Assembly: GCF_014155765.1 (NCBI RefSeq)
Contig: NZ_SCKT01000004.1
Span: 303,546-367,545, forward strand
DNA from: Pantoea dispersa
Lineage (GTDB): Bacteria; Pseudomonadota; Gammaproteobacteria; Enterobacterales; Enterobacteriaceae
Direction of reading: 5' to 3'
DNA: 64,000 nt
The translations under genes were made by a program, and so were the position numbers. Shown one piece after another: positions 9,450 to 20,140 of the stretch; the stretch's first letter is position 1, and every line of letters starts with the position of its first letter. The notes below the pieces were generated by a model. It was not told the origin of the DNA. It searched no databases and saw nothing but the letters and a program-made list of their open reading frames with translations.

Positions 9450-11972
9450 ATGTCTGGGAACGATCGCGAACCTATTGGGCGCAAAGGAAAAGCGCCAAAG
9501 CCGCCGCGTAACGTTACGCGCCGGGGTCGCCGCAGGGAGCCTGAAGATGATATCGATCAGGACGATTTTGACGAAGATGATGAGGAGAGTGCGCCGGTGC
9601 CACCCAAAGGTAAAGGAAAACGACCCGCGCGTGGCAAACGCCGCTGGTTAGGCTGGTTGATTAAACTCTTCCTGGTGTTTGTCGTGGTGATGGCCGCCTG
9701 GGGCGTCTATCTCGATTCGGAAATCCGCAGCCGCATTGACGGTAAAGTGTGGCAGCTGCCAGCGGCCGTGTACGGGCGCATGGTCAGCCTCGAACCGGGC
9801 ATGGCTTACGACAAGAAAGAGATGATTGCGCTGCTGGAAGGCACGCAGTATCGCGAAGTGTCGCGCATTACCCGTCCGGGTGAGTTCAGCGTGAAAGGCA
9901 ACACCATCGACCTGCTGCGCCGTCCGTTTGATTTTCCGGACAGCAAAGAGGGCCAGATTAACGCGCGTCTCACCTTCAGCAACAACGAGCTGAGCGAGAT
10001 TAAAAACCTCGATACCGGACGCGACTTTGGCTTCTTCCGCCTCGATCCGCGGCTGATCACCATGTTGCAGTCGCCAAACGGCGAGCAGCGTCTGTTTGTG
10101 CCGCGCGCCGGGTTCCCGGATCTGCTGGTCGATACGCTGATCGCCACCGAAGACCGCCACTTCTACGAGCATGACGGCATCAGCCCGTACTCGATTGGTC
10201 GCGCCTTCCTCGCCAATATCACCGCCGGTAAAGCGGTGCAGGGCGGCAGTACCCTGACGCAGCAGCTGGTGAAAAACCTGTTCCTCACCAACGAACGCTC
10301 GCTGTGGCGTAAAGCGCGTGAAGCCTATATGGCGGTGATCATGGATGCGCGCTACAGCAAAGATCGCATTCTCGAGCTCTACCTGAACGAGGTGTATCTC
10401 GGCCAGGCGGGCAACGACCAAATCCGCGGTTTCCCGCTGGCCAGCCTGTACTACTTTGGTCGCCCGGTGGACGAACTGAGCCTTGATCAGCAGGCGATGC
10501 TGGTCGGCATGGTTAAAGGTGCGTCGCTGTACAATCCGTGGCGTAATCCGCAGCTGGCGCTGGAGCGTCGTAACCTGGTGCTGCGTCTGCTGCAACAGCA
10601 GAAAGTGATCGATCAGGAGCTGTACGACATGCTGTCGGCGCGGCCGCTTGGCGTTCAGCCGAAAGGCGGGGTGATCACGCCGCAGCCGGCGTTTATGCAG
10701 ATGGTGCGTAATGAGCTGCAGGCGAAGCTGGGCGATAAGGTCAAAGACCTCTCCGGCGTGAAGATCTTCACCACGCTCGATCCGATTTCGCAGGATGCGG
10801 CGGAAAAAGCGGTTGAAGACGGCATTCCCACGCTGAAGAAACAGCGCGGGCTGAAAGATCTGGAAACCGCGATGGTGGTGGTCGACCGCTTCAGTGGTGA
10901 AGTGCGCGCCATGGTCGGCGGTGCCGATCCGCAGTTTGCCGGCTATAACCGCGCGCTGCAGGCGCGTCGCTCGATTGGTTCACTGGCAAAACCGGCGACC
11001 TATCTGACCGCCCTCAGCCAGCCAAACAGCTATCGCCTGAACAGCTGGATCGCCGACGAGCCGATTGCGCTGAAACAGCCAAACGGTTCGGTGTGGAAGC
11101 CGATGAACGACGATCGTCGCTTCAGCGGTAAAGTGATGCTGGTGGATGCACTGACTAACTCGATGAACGTGCCAACCGTTAACCTCGGTATGACGCTGGG
11201 ACTCGATGCGGTAGTGGATACCTGGACTAAACTGGGCGTGCCAAAAGATCAGCTGCATCCGGTACCGGCCATGCTGCTGGGGGCGCTTAATCTGACGCCG
11301 ATTGAAGTGGCGCAGGCGTTCCAGTCAATTGCCAGCGGCGGTAACCGCGCTGCGCTGTCGGCGGTGCGCTCGGTGATCGCGGAAGATGGCACGGTGCTGT
11401 ATCAGAGCTTCCCGCAGGCGCAGCGCGTTGAGCCGGCGCAGGCGGCGTATCTGACGCTGTATACCATGCAGCAGGTGGCCGATCACGGTACGGCGCGGGC
11501 GCTGGGCGCACGCTTCCCGGGTGCGCATCTGGCGGCGAAAACCGGTACCACCAATGACCTGATCGACAGCTGGTTTGCCGGTATTGATGGCAAAGAAGTG
11601 GCGATCACCTGGGTTGGCCGCGACAACAACCAGACCTCGAAGCTGTACGGTGCCAGTGGTGCGATGCAGATCTATCGTCGCTACCTCGACAACCAGGCGC
11701 CGATGCCACTGGTCCTGACGCCACCGGAAGATATCACTCAGATGAATATCGATTCGGCCGGTAACTTTGTCTGCGGCAGCGGCAGCAGCACCTGGCGTTC
11801 GCTGCCTGTGTGGGCGCTGGATCCGAACGCGCTGTGCCAGCAGCAACAGCAGCAGATTCAGCAGCAGCAACAGCAAGAACAGCAACAACAGCAACAGCAG
11901 CAGCCGCAGGGCGAGCAGAAGGACTCTGACGGCGTCGCGGGCTGGATTAAAGATATGTTTGGCAGTAAATAA
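9450..11972 (+). CDS. mrcB: Penicillin-binding protein 1b (bifunctional transglycosylase/transpeptidase)
   Basis: Polymerises lipid II into glycan strands and crosslinks them in the periplasm. Domains in order: an acidic/basic cytoplasmic tail (1-65), one membrane helix (about 66-86), a UB2H region that binds LpoB in E. coli, a GT51 transglycosylase with catalytic Glu234 in [10 protein letters not shown], and a transpeptidase with Ser511 in SLAK, SMN at 571-573 and KTGTT at 697-701. The protein has 840 residues. Residues 797-818 are almost pure glutamine, much longer than the Q-rich tail of E. coli PBP1b, followed by the conserved end [17 protein letters not shown]. Confidence 0.97.
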   Translation: MSGNDREPIGRKGKAPKPPRNVTRRGRRREPEDDIDQDDFDEDDEESAPVPPKGKGKRPARGKRRWLGWLIKLFLVFVVVMAAWGVYLDSEIRSRIDGKVWQLPAAVYGRMVSLEPGMAYDKKEMIALLEGTQYREVSRITRPGEFSVKGNTIDLLRRPFDFPDSKEGQINARLTFSNNELSEIKNLDTGRDFGFFRLDPRLITMLQSPNGEQRLFVPRAGFPDLLVDTLIATEDRHFYEHDGISPYSIGRAFLANITAGKAVQGGSTLTQQLVKNLFLTNERSLWRKAREAYMAVIMDARYSKDRILELYLNEVYLGQAGNDQIRGFPLASLYYFGRPVDELSLDQQAMLVGMVKGASLYNPWRNPQLALERRNLVLRLLQQQKVIDQELYDMLSARPLGVQPKGGVITPQPAFMQMVRNELQAKLGDKVKDLSGVKIFTTLDPISQDAAEKAVEDGIPTLKKQRGLKDLETAMVVVDRFSGEVRAMVGGADPQFAGYNRALQARRSIGSLAKPATYLTALSQPNSYRLNSWIADEPIALKQPNGSVWKPMNDDRRFSGKVMLVDALTNSMNVPTVNLGMTLGLDAVVDTWTKLGVPKDQLHPVPAMLLGALNLTPIEVAQAFQSIASGGNRAALSAVRSVIAEDGTVLYQSFPQAQRVEPAQAAYLTLYTMQQVADHGTARALGARFPGAHLAAKTGTTNDLIDSWFAGIDGKEVAITWVGRDNNQTSKLYGASGAMQIYRRYLDNQAPMPLVLTPPEDITQMNIDSAGNFVCGSGSSTWRSLPVWALDPNALCQQQQQQIQQQQQQEQQQQQQQQPQGEQKDSDGVAGWIKDMFGSK
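11838..11903 (+). repeat. CAG/CAA polyglutamine tract in the mrcB tail
   Basis: Twenty-two codons encode glutamine broken only by one Ile and one Glu (residues 797-818 of PBP1b). The tract mixes CAG and CAA codons. Such runs can change length by replication slippage. It lies in the periplasmic C-terminal tail, outside the transpeptidase domain. Confidence 0.85.
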
Positions 11973-11977
11973 GCCAT

Positions 11978-12030
11978 CCGGCACTGCACCGGCTTTATAC
12001 CTTCAGAGCCTGTGCAGTGCCGGCGTTTTA
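11978..12030 (+). terminator. Terminator of mrcB
   Basis: CCGGCACTGCAC (11978-11989) and GTGCAGTGCCGG (12012-12023) form a perfect 12-base stem, extended by GGCT/AGCC after one mismatch, five bases past the mrcB stop. It is followed by CGTTTTA, a short U run. This begins the 328-base gap before fhuA. Confidence 0.7.
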
Positions 12031-12106
12031 CCACCACGTGGCGGTGCCAGATACATGGCGGCGCTCCAGCCTGAGTCTTGCATAAAAGCTGAATTTAACT
12101 CTCTCT

Positions 12107-12125
12107 GGCGCTGCGGCGCCTTTTT
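12107..12125 (+). terminator. Second hairpin with U run in the mrcB-fhuA gap
   Basis: GGCGC-TGCG-GCGCC followed by TTTTT looks like a compact intrinsic terminator. It lies about 130 bases past mrcB and upstream of the fhuA Fur box. The only other palindrome seen between the two hairpins is CCACGTGG near 12033. No open frame or clear promoter is seen there. Confidence 0.45.
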
Positions 12126-12238
12126 CTTTGCCCGCCATTTTTTTAGCCGCGATCATGGATATGTGCGATCCGCTGGCAAACTCACCGCCAGCAGGCATTA
12201 CATCTTGCGGTGCTTGCCAGGTTTCGCCTAAAATCCGT

Positions 12239-12257
12239 GCGTCTAATAATCATTCTC
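12239..12257 (+). promoter_or_regulatory. Fur box upstream of fhuA
   Basis: ATAATCATTCTC at 12246-12257 matches 11 of 12 bases of the ATAATCATTATC half of the 19-base Fur consensus; the left arm is weaker. It lies about 43 bases before the fhuA ATG, where an iron-repressed promoter is expected. Repression by Fur with iron is inferred from this match and the function of the operon. Confidence 0.65.
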
Positions 12258-12300
12258 GTTTCCATTCGCCTGCATTGTTCTATTTTCATGAGATCCCACT

Positions 12301-14520
12301 ATGAATGCGCGAAACACTTTTCCTTGTTCTCTGCGCGCGGTGACCACCCGTCGACCGCTCGCGTTATTGATTTCCCTGACTCTGGGCACACTCAGCATGC
12401 AGGCGCTGGCCGAAGATACCGTGGTGGTGACGGCTGATGGCGGCAGCGGCGTCGCGCAGGAGAGCGCATGGGGACCGTCGCCGACCATCGCCGCCAAACA
12501 CAGCGCGACCGGCACCAAAACCGATACGCCAATCGAGAAGAATCCGCAGTCGGTGTCGGTGGTGACGCAGGAAGAGATGTCAATGCATGCGGTGACCAGC
12601 GTCAAAGGTGCGTTCAATTACACGCCAGGCGTGCTGACCGGTAACCGCGGCAGCTCGGACGTTATCGACGCGCTGTCGATTCGCGGCTTCAGCGAAACCA
12701 ACACCAATCAGTATCTCGATGGCCTGAAGCTACAGGGTGACAACTACTCCGAATTCGCTATCGATCCTTACTTCCTTGAGCGCGCGGAGCTGCTGCGCGG
12801 CCCGGTGTCGGTGCTGTACGGTAAGAGCAACCCGGGCGGTGTGGTGTCACTGGTGAGCAAGCGGCCGACCCAGGAGACGCTGCGTGAAGTCCAGTTCCAG
12901 ATGGGCACCGACAACCTGTTCTCCACCGGCTTCGATTTTGGCGGCTCACTGGATGATGACGGCGTTTACAGCTATCGCCTGACCGGCCTGGCGCGCAGCG
13001 CCGATGCGCAACAGGAGATGAACAAAGAGAAGCGCTATACCCTTGCGCCTTCGTTCAGCTGGCGTCCCGATGCCAATACCCGCTTTGACCTGCTGACCTA
13101 CTTCCAGAACGAACCGGAAACCGGCTATTACGGCTGGCTGCCGCGCGAAGGCACCGTGGTGGGCATCACCCGGCCGGACGGCAGCAGCTATAAGCTGCCC
13201 ACCAATTTTGATGAAGGCGAAGACAGCAATAAGATCTCGCGCAACACCAAAATGGTTGGCTACAACTTTGAGCACAGCTTTAACGATACCTGGACGGTGC
13301 GCCAGAATCTGCGCTATGCCGAAATGCAGACCGATTATCGCAGTATTTATGGCTTCGGTTATAACCCTGAGAATCAACTGATTACCCGTAATGCCGCATT
13401 CTCAAAAGAAAAACTCAACCAGTTTGCCATGGATACGCAAGCGCAGGCTAAATTCGCAACCGGTGATTTAGCCCATACGTTACTGCTGGGCGTTGATTTT
13501 CAGCGCACCCGTAACGATATTGATGGTCAGTTCGGCACCGCCACCGGCCTGAGTCCATTCAATCCGCAATATGGCAACGACAGCTACACCCCTTATGACG
13601 ATCCTTATCAGCGTTTGAACCAGCAACGCCAGACCGGTCTGTACGCGCAGGATCAAATGGAGTGGAACCGCTGGGTGCTGACGCTCGGTGGCCGCTACGA
13701 CTACGCGATGAACTCCGTTACCGACCGCGTAGCGCAGAGCGTTGATCGCCAGAACGATCAGGCCTTTACCTGGCGTGGTGGCGTTAACTATGTGTTCGAT
13801 AATGGCATTGCACCTTATTTCAGTTACAGCGAAGCGTTTATTCCTAATGCTGGCGCAACATGGGGCGGCGAAGCGTTTGATCCGTCACGCGCTAAACAAT
13901 ATGAAGCGGGCGTAAAATACGTTCCCAAAGATCGTCCGATTGTCATGACGGCGGCGGTCTATCAGCTGACCAAAACGAAGAACCTGACGGCCGATCCCGA
14001 TGCAAGCCATCAATTTGCCAGCGTGCAAAGCGGTGAAATCCGCTCCCGTGGCGTCGAGCTGGAAGCCAAAGCGGCGCTTAACGCCAACATCAACCTGACG
14101 GCGGCTTACTCTTATACCGATGCGGAATACACCGAAGACACCTTGCTGAAAGGCCGTACGCCGGTGCAGGTGCCGAAGCATATGGCTTCGCTGTGGGGTG
14201 ATTACACCTTCCACGAAACCGCACTGTCGGGCTTTACCGTGGGTGCCGGGGTGCGCTACGTGGGTGAAAGCAAAGGCCTGTACGCTGACAATGAGCAAAA
14301 TGGCGTGAAATCCAACCAGAACTTTGACGTCGCCGCGTACACCACTGTAGATGCCGCACTGAAATACGATCTGGGCCGCTTCGGCTTGCCGGGCTCAACC
14401 GTGGGCGTCAACATCAACAACCTGTTCGATCGCGAATACGTTGCCAGCTGCTACCGCGACTACGCCTGCTACTGGGGCGCAGAGCGCCAGATCGTCGGTA
14501 CCGCCACCTTCCGCTTCTGA
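12301..14520 (+). CDS. fhuA: TonB-dependent ferrichrome receptor
   Basis: Outer-membrane barrel that takes up ferrichrome-type hydroxamate siderophores using energy from TonB. The 739-residue frame has a signal peptide ending ALA near residue 37, then the TonB box DTVVVTA at 39-45, a plug domain (about 75-200, with RGPVSVLYGKSNPGG) and a 22-strand barrel ending in the aromatic TFRF. It resembles E. coli FhuA (747 residues). Two Cys near the C-terminus (SCYRDYACYW) match the conserved FhuA pair. It leads the operon fhuACDB behind a Fur box. Confidence 0.93.
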   Translation: MNARNTFPCSLRAVTTRRPLALLISLTLGTLSMQALAEDTVVVTADGGSGVAQESAWGPSPTIAAKHSATGTKTDTPIEKNPQSVSVVTQEEMSMHAVTSVKGAFNYTPGVLTGNRGSSDVIDALSIRGFSETNTNQYLDGLKLQGDNYSEFAIDPYFLERAELLRGPVSVLYGKSNPGGVVSLVSKRPTQETLREVQFQMGTDNLFSTGFDFGGSLDDDGVYSYRLTGLARSADAQQEMNKEKRYTLAPSFSWRPDANTRFDLLTYFQNEPETGYYGWLPREGTVVGITRPDGSSYKLPTNFDEGEDSNKISRNTKMVGYNFEHSFNDTWTVRQNLRYAEMQTDYRSIYGFGYNPENQLITRNAAFSKEKLNQFAMDTQAQAKFATGDLAHTLLLGVDFQRTRNDIDGQFGTATGLSPFNPQYGNDSYTPYDDPYQRLNQQRQTGLYAQDQMEWNRWVLTLGGRYDYAMNSVTDRVAQSVDRQNDQAFTWRGGVNYVFDNGIAPYFSYSEAFIPNAGATWGGEAFDPSRAKQYEAGVKYVPKDRPIVMTAAVYQLTKTKNLTADPDASHQFASVQSGEIRSRGVELEAKAALNANINLTAAYSYTDAEYTEDTLLKGRTPVQVPKHMASLWGDYTFHETALSGFTVGAGVRYVGESKGLYADNEQNGVKSNQNFDVAAYTTVDAALKYDLGRFGLPGSTVGVNINNLFDREYVASCYRDYACYWGAERQIVGTATFRF

Positions 14521-14563
14521 TACTGAACACAGGGCGCTGCGGCGCCCGTTAACAGGGATTATC

Positions 14564-15358
14564 ATGCAGCATCCGCACCACGCAGAAACCACCTTTTCAC
14601 TGGAAAACGTCAGCTTCCGTGTGCCCGGCCGCACGCTGCTGCATCCGCTGTCGCTGACTTTCGCCCCGGGCAAAGTCACCGCGCTGATCGGGCATAACGG
14701 TTCCGGTAAATCCACGCTGCTGAAGATGCTCGGCCGTCACCATGCCGCCAGCGAAGGGCGCGTGATGCTTAACGGTGAAGCGGTTGATACCTGGAGCAGT
14801 AAAGCTTTTGCACGTCAGGTAGCCTATCTGCCGCAGCAGCTGCCCGCGGCAGAGGGCATGACGGTGCGCGAGCTGGTGGCGATTGGGCGCTATCCGTGGC
14901 ACGGTGCGCTGGGGCGCTACGGCCAGGAAGATCGCGATCGGGTAGACGAGGCGATTGCGCTGGTTGGACTGAAACCCTTCGCCGGGCGGCTGGTGGACAG
15001 CCTGTCCGGCGGCGAGCGTCAGCGTGCGTGGCTGGCGATGCTGGTGGCGCAGAACAGCCGCTGTCTGCTGCTGGACGAACCCACGTCGGCGCTGGATATC
15101 GCTCATCAGGTTGATGTGCTGGCGCTGATTCAGCGCCTCAGCCACGAACGCGGCCTGACGGTGATAGCGGTATTGCACGATCTCAACATGGCGGCTCGCT
15201 ACTGTGACCGGCTGGTAGCGCTGCGCGCGGGCGAAGTGATCGCGGAAGGCGGACCGGAAGCGATTATGCAGGCCGGGGTGCTGGGTGATATTTATGGCAT
15301 TCCGATGGGCATTCTGCCGCATCCGCAGGGCGGCGCGCCCGTCAGCTTTGTCTACTGA
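14564..15358 (+). CDS. fhuC: Ferrichrome ABC transporter ATP-binding protein
   Basis: ATPase that drives transport of hydroxamate siderophores through FhuB. It has 264 residues, starting MQHPHHAETTF; the open frame upstream of this ATG overlaps fhuA and is not coding. Walker A is GHNGSGKST, the ABC signature LSGGERQR, Walker B LLLDEPTSALD, then the H-loop region AVLHDLN. It lies 43 bases after fhuA and 6 bases before the fhuD start. Confidence 0.96.
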   Translation: MQHPHHAETTFSLENVSFRVPGRTLLHPLSLTFAPGKVTALIGHNGSGKSTLLKMLGRHHAASEGRVMLNGEAVDTWSSKAFARQVAYLPQQLPAAEGMTVRELVAIGRYPWHGALGRYGQEDRDRVDEAIALVGLKPFAGRLVDSLSGGERQRAWLAMLVAQNSRCLLLDEPTSALDIAHQVDVLALIQRLSHERGLTVIAVLHDLNMAARYCDRLVALRAGEVIAEGGPEAIMQAGVLGDIYGIPMGILPHPQGGAPVSFVY

Positions 15359-15364
15359 GGCCTC

Positions 15365-16246
15365 GTGATGTTCGACATTTCCCGTCGCCGTCTGCTGACC
15401 GCGCTGGCGCTCTCACCGCTGATGAACCTTGCACCGCTGCGCGCCGCGCCGCCGGACAGCCAGCGCATCCTGGCGCTGGAGTGGCTGCCGGTGGAGTTGC
15501 TGATGGCGCTCGGCGTCGCCCCGCTCGGCGTGGCCGATCTGCACAACTACGCCATCTGGGTGGGTGACCCGGTCTTGCCGGCCGGCACTCTCGATCTCGG
15601 CTTACGCACCGAACCCAATCTGGAACTGATGACCCAACTGGCACCGTCGCTGATCCTGCACTCCAACGGTTACGGCCCGGCGGTCGATAAGCTGGAGCGC
15701 ATTGCGCCGACAATGGGCTTTGACCTCAACAGCGGCGATGGCAAACCGTTCACCACCGCGCGCACATCGCTGCATGCGCTGGGTGCCCGGCTTGGCCTTG
15801 AAGCGCAGGCACAGGCCCATTTGCACTGGGTGGATGGTGAAGTGGCTGCCGCGCGTGAGCGGTTACGTCCGTGGGCGCAGCGTCCGCTGCTGCTGATGTC
15901 GCTGATGGATCCGCGTCACGCCATTACCTTCGGTAAAGGCAGCCTGTTCCTCGAAGTGATGGAGCAGCTTGGCCTGCGCAATGCCTGGCAGGGCGAAACC
16001 AACTTCTGGGGCAGTGCGGTGGTCGGGCTGGAGCGGCTGGCGGAGGTCGGTGACGTTGAGGTGATCTGCTTCGATCACGATAACGAACGCGATATGCAGC
16101 AGGTGACGCAAAGCGCACTGTGGCAGGCGCTGCCGTTTGTCCGTTCCGGCCGTTTCCGGCGGGTGCCGGCGGTGTGGTACTACGGCGCCACTTACTCAGC
16201 CATCAAATTTATTCGCGTGCTGGAACGCGCGCTGGAGTCGCACTGA
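15365..16246 (+). CDS. fhuD: Ferrichrome periplasmic binding protein
   Basis: Class III periplasmic binding protein that hands ferric hydroxamates to FhuB. The N-terminus has a twin arginine in RRRLLTALALSPL followed by a hydrophobic stretch and an APLRAA cleavage region, suggesting Tat-type export as in E. coli FhuD. Family motifs LEWLPVELL, GLRTEPNLELMTQ and WQGETNFWGSAVV are present. Starts are GTG at 15365 or ATG at 15368. The stop TGA shares bases with the fhuB ATG, so translation is coupled. Confidence 0.95.
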   Translation: MMFDISRRRLLTALALSPLMNLAPLRAAPPDSQRILALEWLPVELLMALGVAPLGVADLHNYAIWVGDPVLPAGTLDLGLRTEPNLELMTQLAPSLILHSNGYGPAVDKLERIAPTMGFDLNSGDGKPFTTARTSLHALGARLGLEAQAQAHLHWVDGEVAAARERLRPWAQRPLLLMSLMDPRHAITFGKGSLFLEVMEQLGLRNAWQGETNFWGSAVVGLERLAEVGDVEVICFDHDNERDMQQVTQSALWQALPFVRSGRFRRVPAVWYYGATYSAIKFIRVLERALESH

Positions 16247-18222
16247 TGCGCAACCGTCTGTTTCCCGTCACGCTGCTCAGCGTGCTCAGTTTACTGGCGC
16301 TGGCGCTCACGTTTATCAACCTGCGCCAGGCGCTGCCGCTGGCGCAGTGGCAGCAGGCGATGTTCGCGCCGGATATCGATAACATCCGTCAGGTGGTGTT
16401 CCACTACAGCCTGCTGTCGCGGCTGGCGCTGGCGCTGCTGGTCGGAGCCGGACTTGGCCTCGCGGGCCTGCTGTTTCAGCAGGTGCTGCGCAATCCGCTG
16501 GCGGAGCCGACCACGCTGGGCGTCTCTTCCGGCGCGCAGCTTGGCCTGACCGTCGCCACTCTGTGGCAGCTGCCGGGCGGGGAGCTGACGCAGCAGTTTG
16601 CCGCGATGGGCGGGGCGGTGCTGGTCGGCGTGCTGGTGTTTGGCATCGCCTGGGGCAAGCGTCTGTCGCCGGTGACGCTGATCCTCGCCGGCCTGGTACT
16701 GAGCCTGTATGCCGGCGCGGTTAATCAAATCTTTGCCATCTTCAATCACGATCAGCTGCAAAACATGTTTCTGTGGAGCACCGGCGCGCTGAACCAGCTC
16801 GACGGCCACAACGTGGCGCTGCTGTGGCCGCGCCTGCTGCTGGCGTTCGCACTGGCGCTGGCGCTGTTGCGTCCGCTGACGTTGATGGGGCTGGATGATG
16901 GCGTGGCAAAAAACCTCGGTCTGGCGCTGTCGGCAGCGCGCATTGCCGCGCTGGCGCTGGCGATCCTGCTCAGTGCGCAGCTGGTTAACGTCGCCGGTAT
17001 CATCGGCTTTATCGGGCTGTTCGCGCCGCTGCTGGCGAAGATGCTGGGGGCGCGTCGTCTGCTGAGCCGCTTGCTGCTGGCGCCGCTGATTGGCGCACTG
17101 CTGCTGTGGCTGGCCGATCAGTGCGTGCTGTGGCTAACCGCGCACTGGCGTGAAGTGTCAACCGGGACGGCTACCGCGCTGATTGGCGTGCCGATTCTGC
17201 TGTGGCTGCTGCCGCGTCTGCGCACTGGCACTGTGCCGCCGGCGATGAATGCCGGCGACACAGTGCCGCAGGAGCGACAGGCCGTGCTGCGCTGGTGCCT
17301 GGTGGGCGTGATGATTCTGGCGCTGTGCAGTCTGGCAGGCATCGCGTTTGGGCGCGACGCACACGGCTGGACGTGGGTCAGCGGCGATATGCTGCAACAG
17401 CTGCTGCCGTGGCGCGTGCCGCGCGTGCTGGCGGCACTGGTGGTCGGCACGATGCTGGGCGTCGCCGGGGTGCTGATTCAGCGCCTGACTGGTAATCCGA
17501 TGGCCAGTCCGGAAGTGCTGGGCATCAGCTCCGGGGCGGCCTGCGGGGTGGTGGTGATGCTGTTCTTTGTGCCCGGCAACGCGGTCGCCTGGCTGCTGCC
17601 TGCGGGCGTACTGGGAGCTGCGCTGACGCTGCTGGTGATTATGCTGGTGGCCAGCCGCGGCGGTTTTGCACCGGAACGCATGCTGCTGGCCGGAATGGCG
17701 CTGAACAGTGCGTTTGTCACGTTACTGATGGTGTTGCTGGCGAGCGGCGATCCGCGCATGGCCGGGCTGCTGAGCTGGATTTCCGGTTCCACGTACAACA
17801 TCTCAATGACGCAGGCGCTGCAGAGTGCTGTCGTGGGCATGATACTGGTGGCGCTGACACCGCTGGCCAGCCGCTGGCTGACGCTGCTGCCGCTCGGCAG
17901 TGCCACGGCGCGCTCAGCCGGCATGGCGCTTAACCGATCGCGCTTCAGCCTGCTGTTGCTGGCGGCCGCGCTGACCGCCACCGCGACGCTCACTATCGGT
18001 CCGCTGAGTTTTATTGGCCTGATGGCACCACATATTGTGCGCATGCTCGGCTTCCGTCGCGCGCTGCCGCAATTGCTGATGGCTGGCCTGCTCGGCGGGG
18101 GGCTGCTGGTGTTCGCCGACTGGTGCGGCCGTATGCTGGCCTTCCCGGATCAAATCCCGGCAGGCCTGATGGCGACCTTCTTCGGCGCGCCGTATTTTAT
18201 CTGGCTGCTAAGGCGCGCTTAG
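16246..18222 (+). CDS. fhuB: Ferrichrome ABC transporter permease (fused double unit)
   Basis: Inner-membrane permease of the FhuBCD importer. At 658 residues it is two FecCD-type permease domains fused head to tail, as in E. coli (660). Each half carries its own copies of the family motifs: NPLAEPTTLGVSSGAQ in the first and NPMASPEVLGISSGAAC in the second, and each has FIGL(F/M)AP near its end. It starts at the ATG overlapping the fhuD stop; the frame is open upstream inside fhuD. It is the last gene of the operon, followed by a hairpin shared with hemL. Confidence 0.96.
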   Translation: MRNRLFPVTLLSVLSLLALALTFINLRQALPLAQWQQAMFAPDIDNIRQVVFHYSLLSRLALALLVGAGLGLAGLLFQQVLRNPLAEPTTLGVSSGAQLGLTVATLWQLPGGELTQQFAAMGGAVLVGVLVFGIAWGKRLSPVTLILAGLVLSLYAGAVNQIFAIFNHDQLQNMFLWSTGALNQLDGHNVALLWPRLLLAFALALALLRPLTLMGLDDGVAKNLGLALSAARIAALALAILLSAQLVNVAGIIGFIGLFAPLLAKMLGARRLLSRLLLAPLIGALLLWLADQCVLWLTAHWREVSTGTATALIGVPILLWLLPRLRTGTVPPAMNAGDTVPQERQAVLRWCLVGVMILALCSLAGIAFGRDAHGWTWVSGDMLQQLLPWRVPRVLAALVVGTMLGVAGVLIQRLTGNPMASPEVLGISSGAACGVVVMLFFVPGNAVAWLLPAGVLGAALTLLVIMLVASRGGFAPERMLLAGMALNSAFVTLLMVLLASGDPRMAGLLSWISGSTYNISMTQALQSAVVGMILVALTPLASRWLTLLPLGSATARSAGMALNRSRFSLLLLAAALTATATLTIGPLSFIGLMAPHIVRMLGFRRALPQLLMAGLLGGGLLVFADWCGRMLAFPDQIPAGLMATFFGAPYFIWLLRRA

Positions 18223-18228
18223 TGAAGC

Positions 18229-18250
18229 GGGGCGCTATGAATGGCGCCCC
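18229..18250. terminator. Shared palindrome between fhuB and hemL
   Basis: GGGGCGC and GCGCCCC pair around TATGAATG, between the convergent 3' ends of fhuB and hemL, so it could end transcripts from both sides. Read on the minus strand it contains GCGCCATTCAT, the same core as the palindromes near 51909-51985. Confidence 0.6.
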
Positions 18251-18257
18251 GGCAGGT

Positions 18258-19538
<1,281 letters not shown>

Positions 19539-19632
19539 GGTTCGGCTCCTGCTGTTCTGGAAAAAATCTGGCGCCATTCTACGGAAGAGCGGCCGGTGAA
19601 GAAAGGCGCGCGGCCGCTTGCGCCTGCGACAT

Positions 19633-19641
19633 TGCTATACT
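19633..19641 (+). promoter_or_regulatory. Candidate extended -10 promoter for erpA
   Basis: TGCTATACT is a TGn-extended -10 element about 120 bases upstream of the erpA ATG, in the 221-base gap between divergent hemL and erpA. No good -35 is seen at normal spacing, which extended -10 promoters tolerate. Confidence 0.4.
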
Positions 19642-19759
19642 TTATGCCATAACTGGCGGCACACAGTGTCAAGGGCGCTACTTGATTGCACTGGACGGCT
19701 GGCAGATAATAGCGAAATTGAGGTCGTTTTCTGACCTGGACGTTTACCCGGAGTAAAAG

Positions 19760-20107
19760 ATGAGTGACGACGTAGCCGCGCTGCCTCTGCAGTTCACCGA
19801 TGCAGCAGCGAAAAAAGTAAAAAACCTGATTGCGGATGAAGAGAATCCGGCGCTGAAACTGCGCGTATATATTACCGGCGGGGGCTGCAGTGGCTTCCAG
19901 TATGGTTTTACTTTTGACGATCAAATGAATGACGGCGACATGACCATCGAGAAGCAGGGTGTGGCGCTGGTGGTTGATCCGATGAGCCTGCAGTATCTGG
20001 TGGGCGGATCGGTTGACTACACCGAAGGTCTGGAAGGTTCCCGCTTTATCGTGACTAACCCGAACGCCAAAACCACCTGCGGCTGCGGCTCCTCTTTCAG
20101 CATCTGA
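19760..20107 (+). CDS. erpA: Iron-sulfur cluster insertion protein ErpA
   Basis: A-type carrier that delivers Fe-S clusters to target enzymes, including those of isoprenoid synthesis and respiration. The 115-residue protein has the three invariant cysteines of the family, one in [11 protein letters not shown] and two in CGCGSSFSI at the C-terminus. The start is preceded by GGAG at good spacing. It stands alone between hemL and the minus-strand block that ends with the small exported protein. Confidence 0.97.
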   Translation: MSDDVAALPLQFTDAAAKKVKNLIADEENPALKLRVYITGGGCSGFQYGFTFDDQMNDGDMTIEKQGVALVVDPMSLQYLVGGSVDYTEGLEGSRFIVTNPNAKTTCGCGSSFSI

Positions 20108-20115
20108 TGCTGGGC

Positions 20116-20136
20116 TGGCTGCCGTTCTGGCAGCCA
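20116..20136. terminator. Hairpin between erpA and the small exported protein
   Basis: TGGCTGCC and GGCAGCCA form an 8-base stem around GTTCT, right after the erpA stop and just before the convergent stop at 20141. No U run follows on either strand, so terminator strength is uncertain. Confidence 0.45.
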
Positions 20137-20140
20137 GAAC

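Noticed and set aside
9648-10595. 315-codon minus-strand open frame inside mrcB
   Set aside because: Fully antisense to PBP1b and with shadow-type composition; no recognisable domain.
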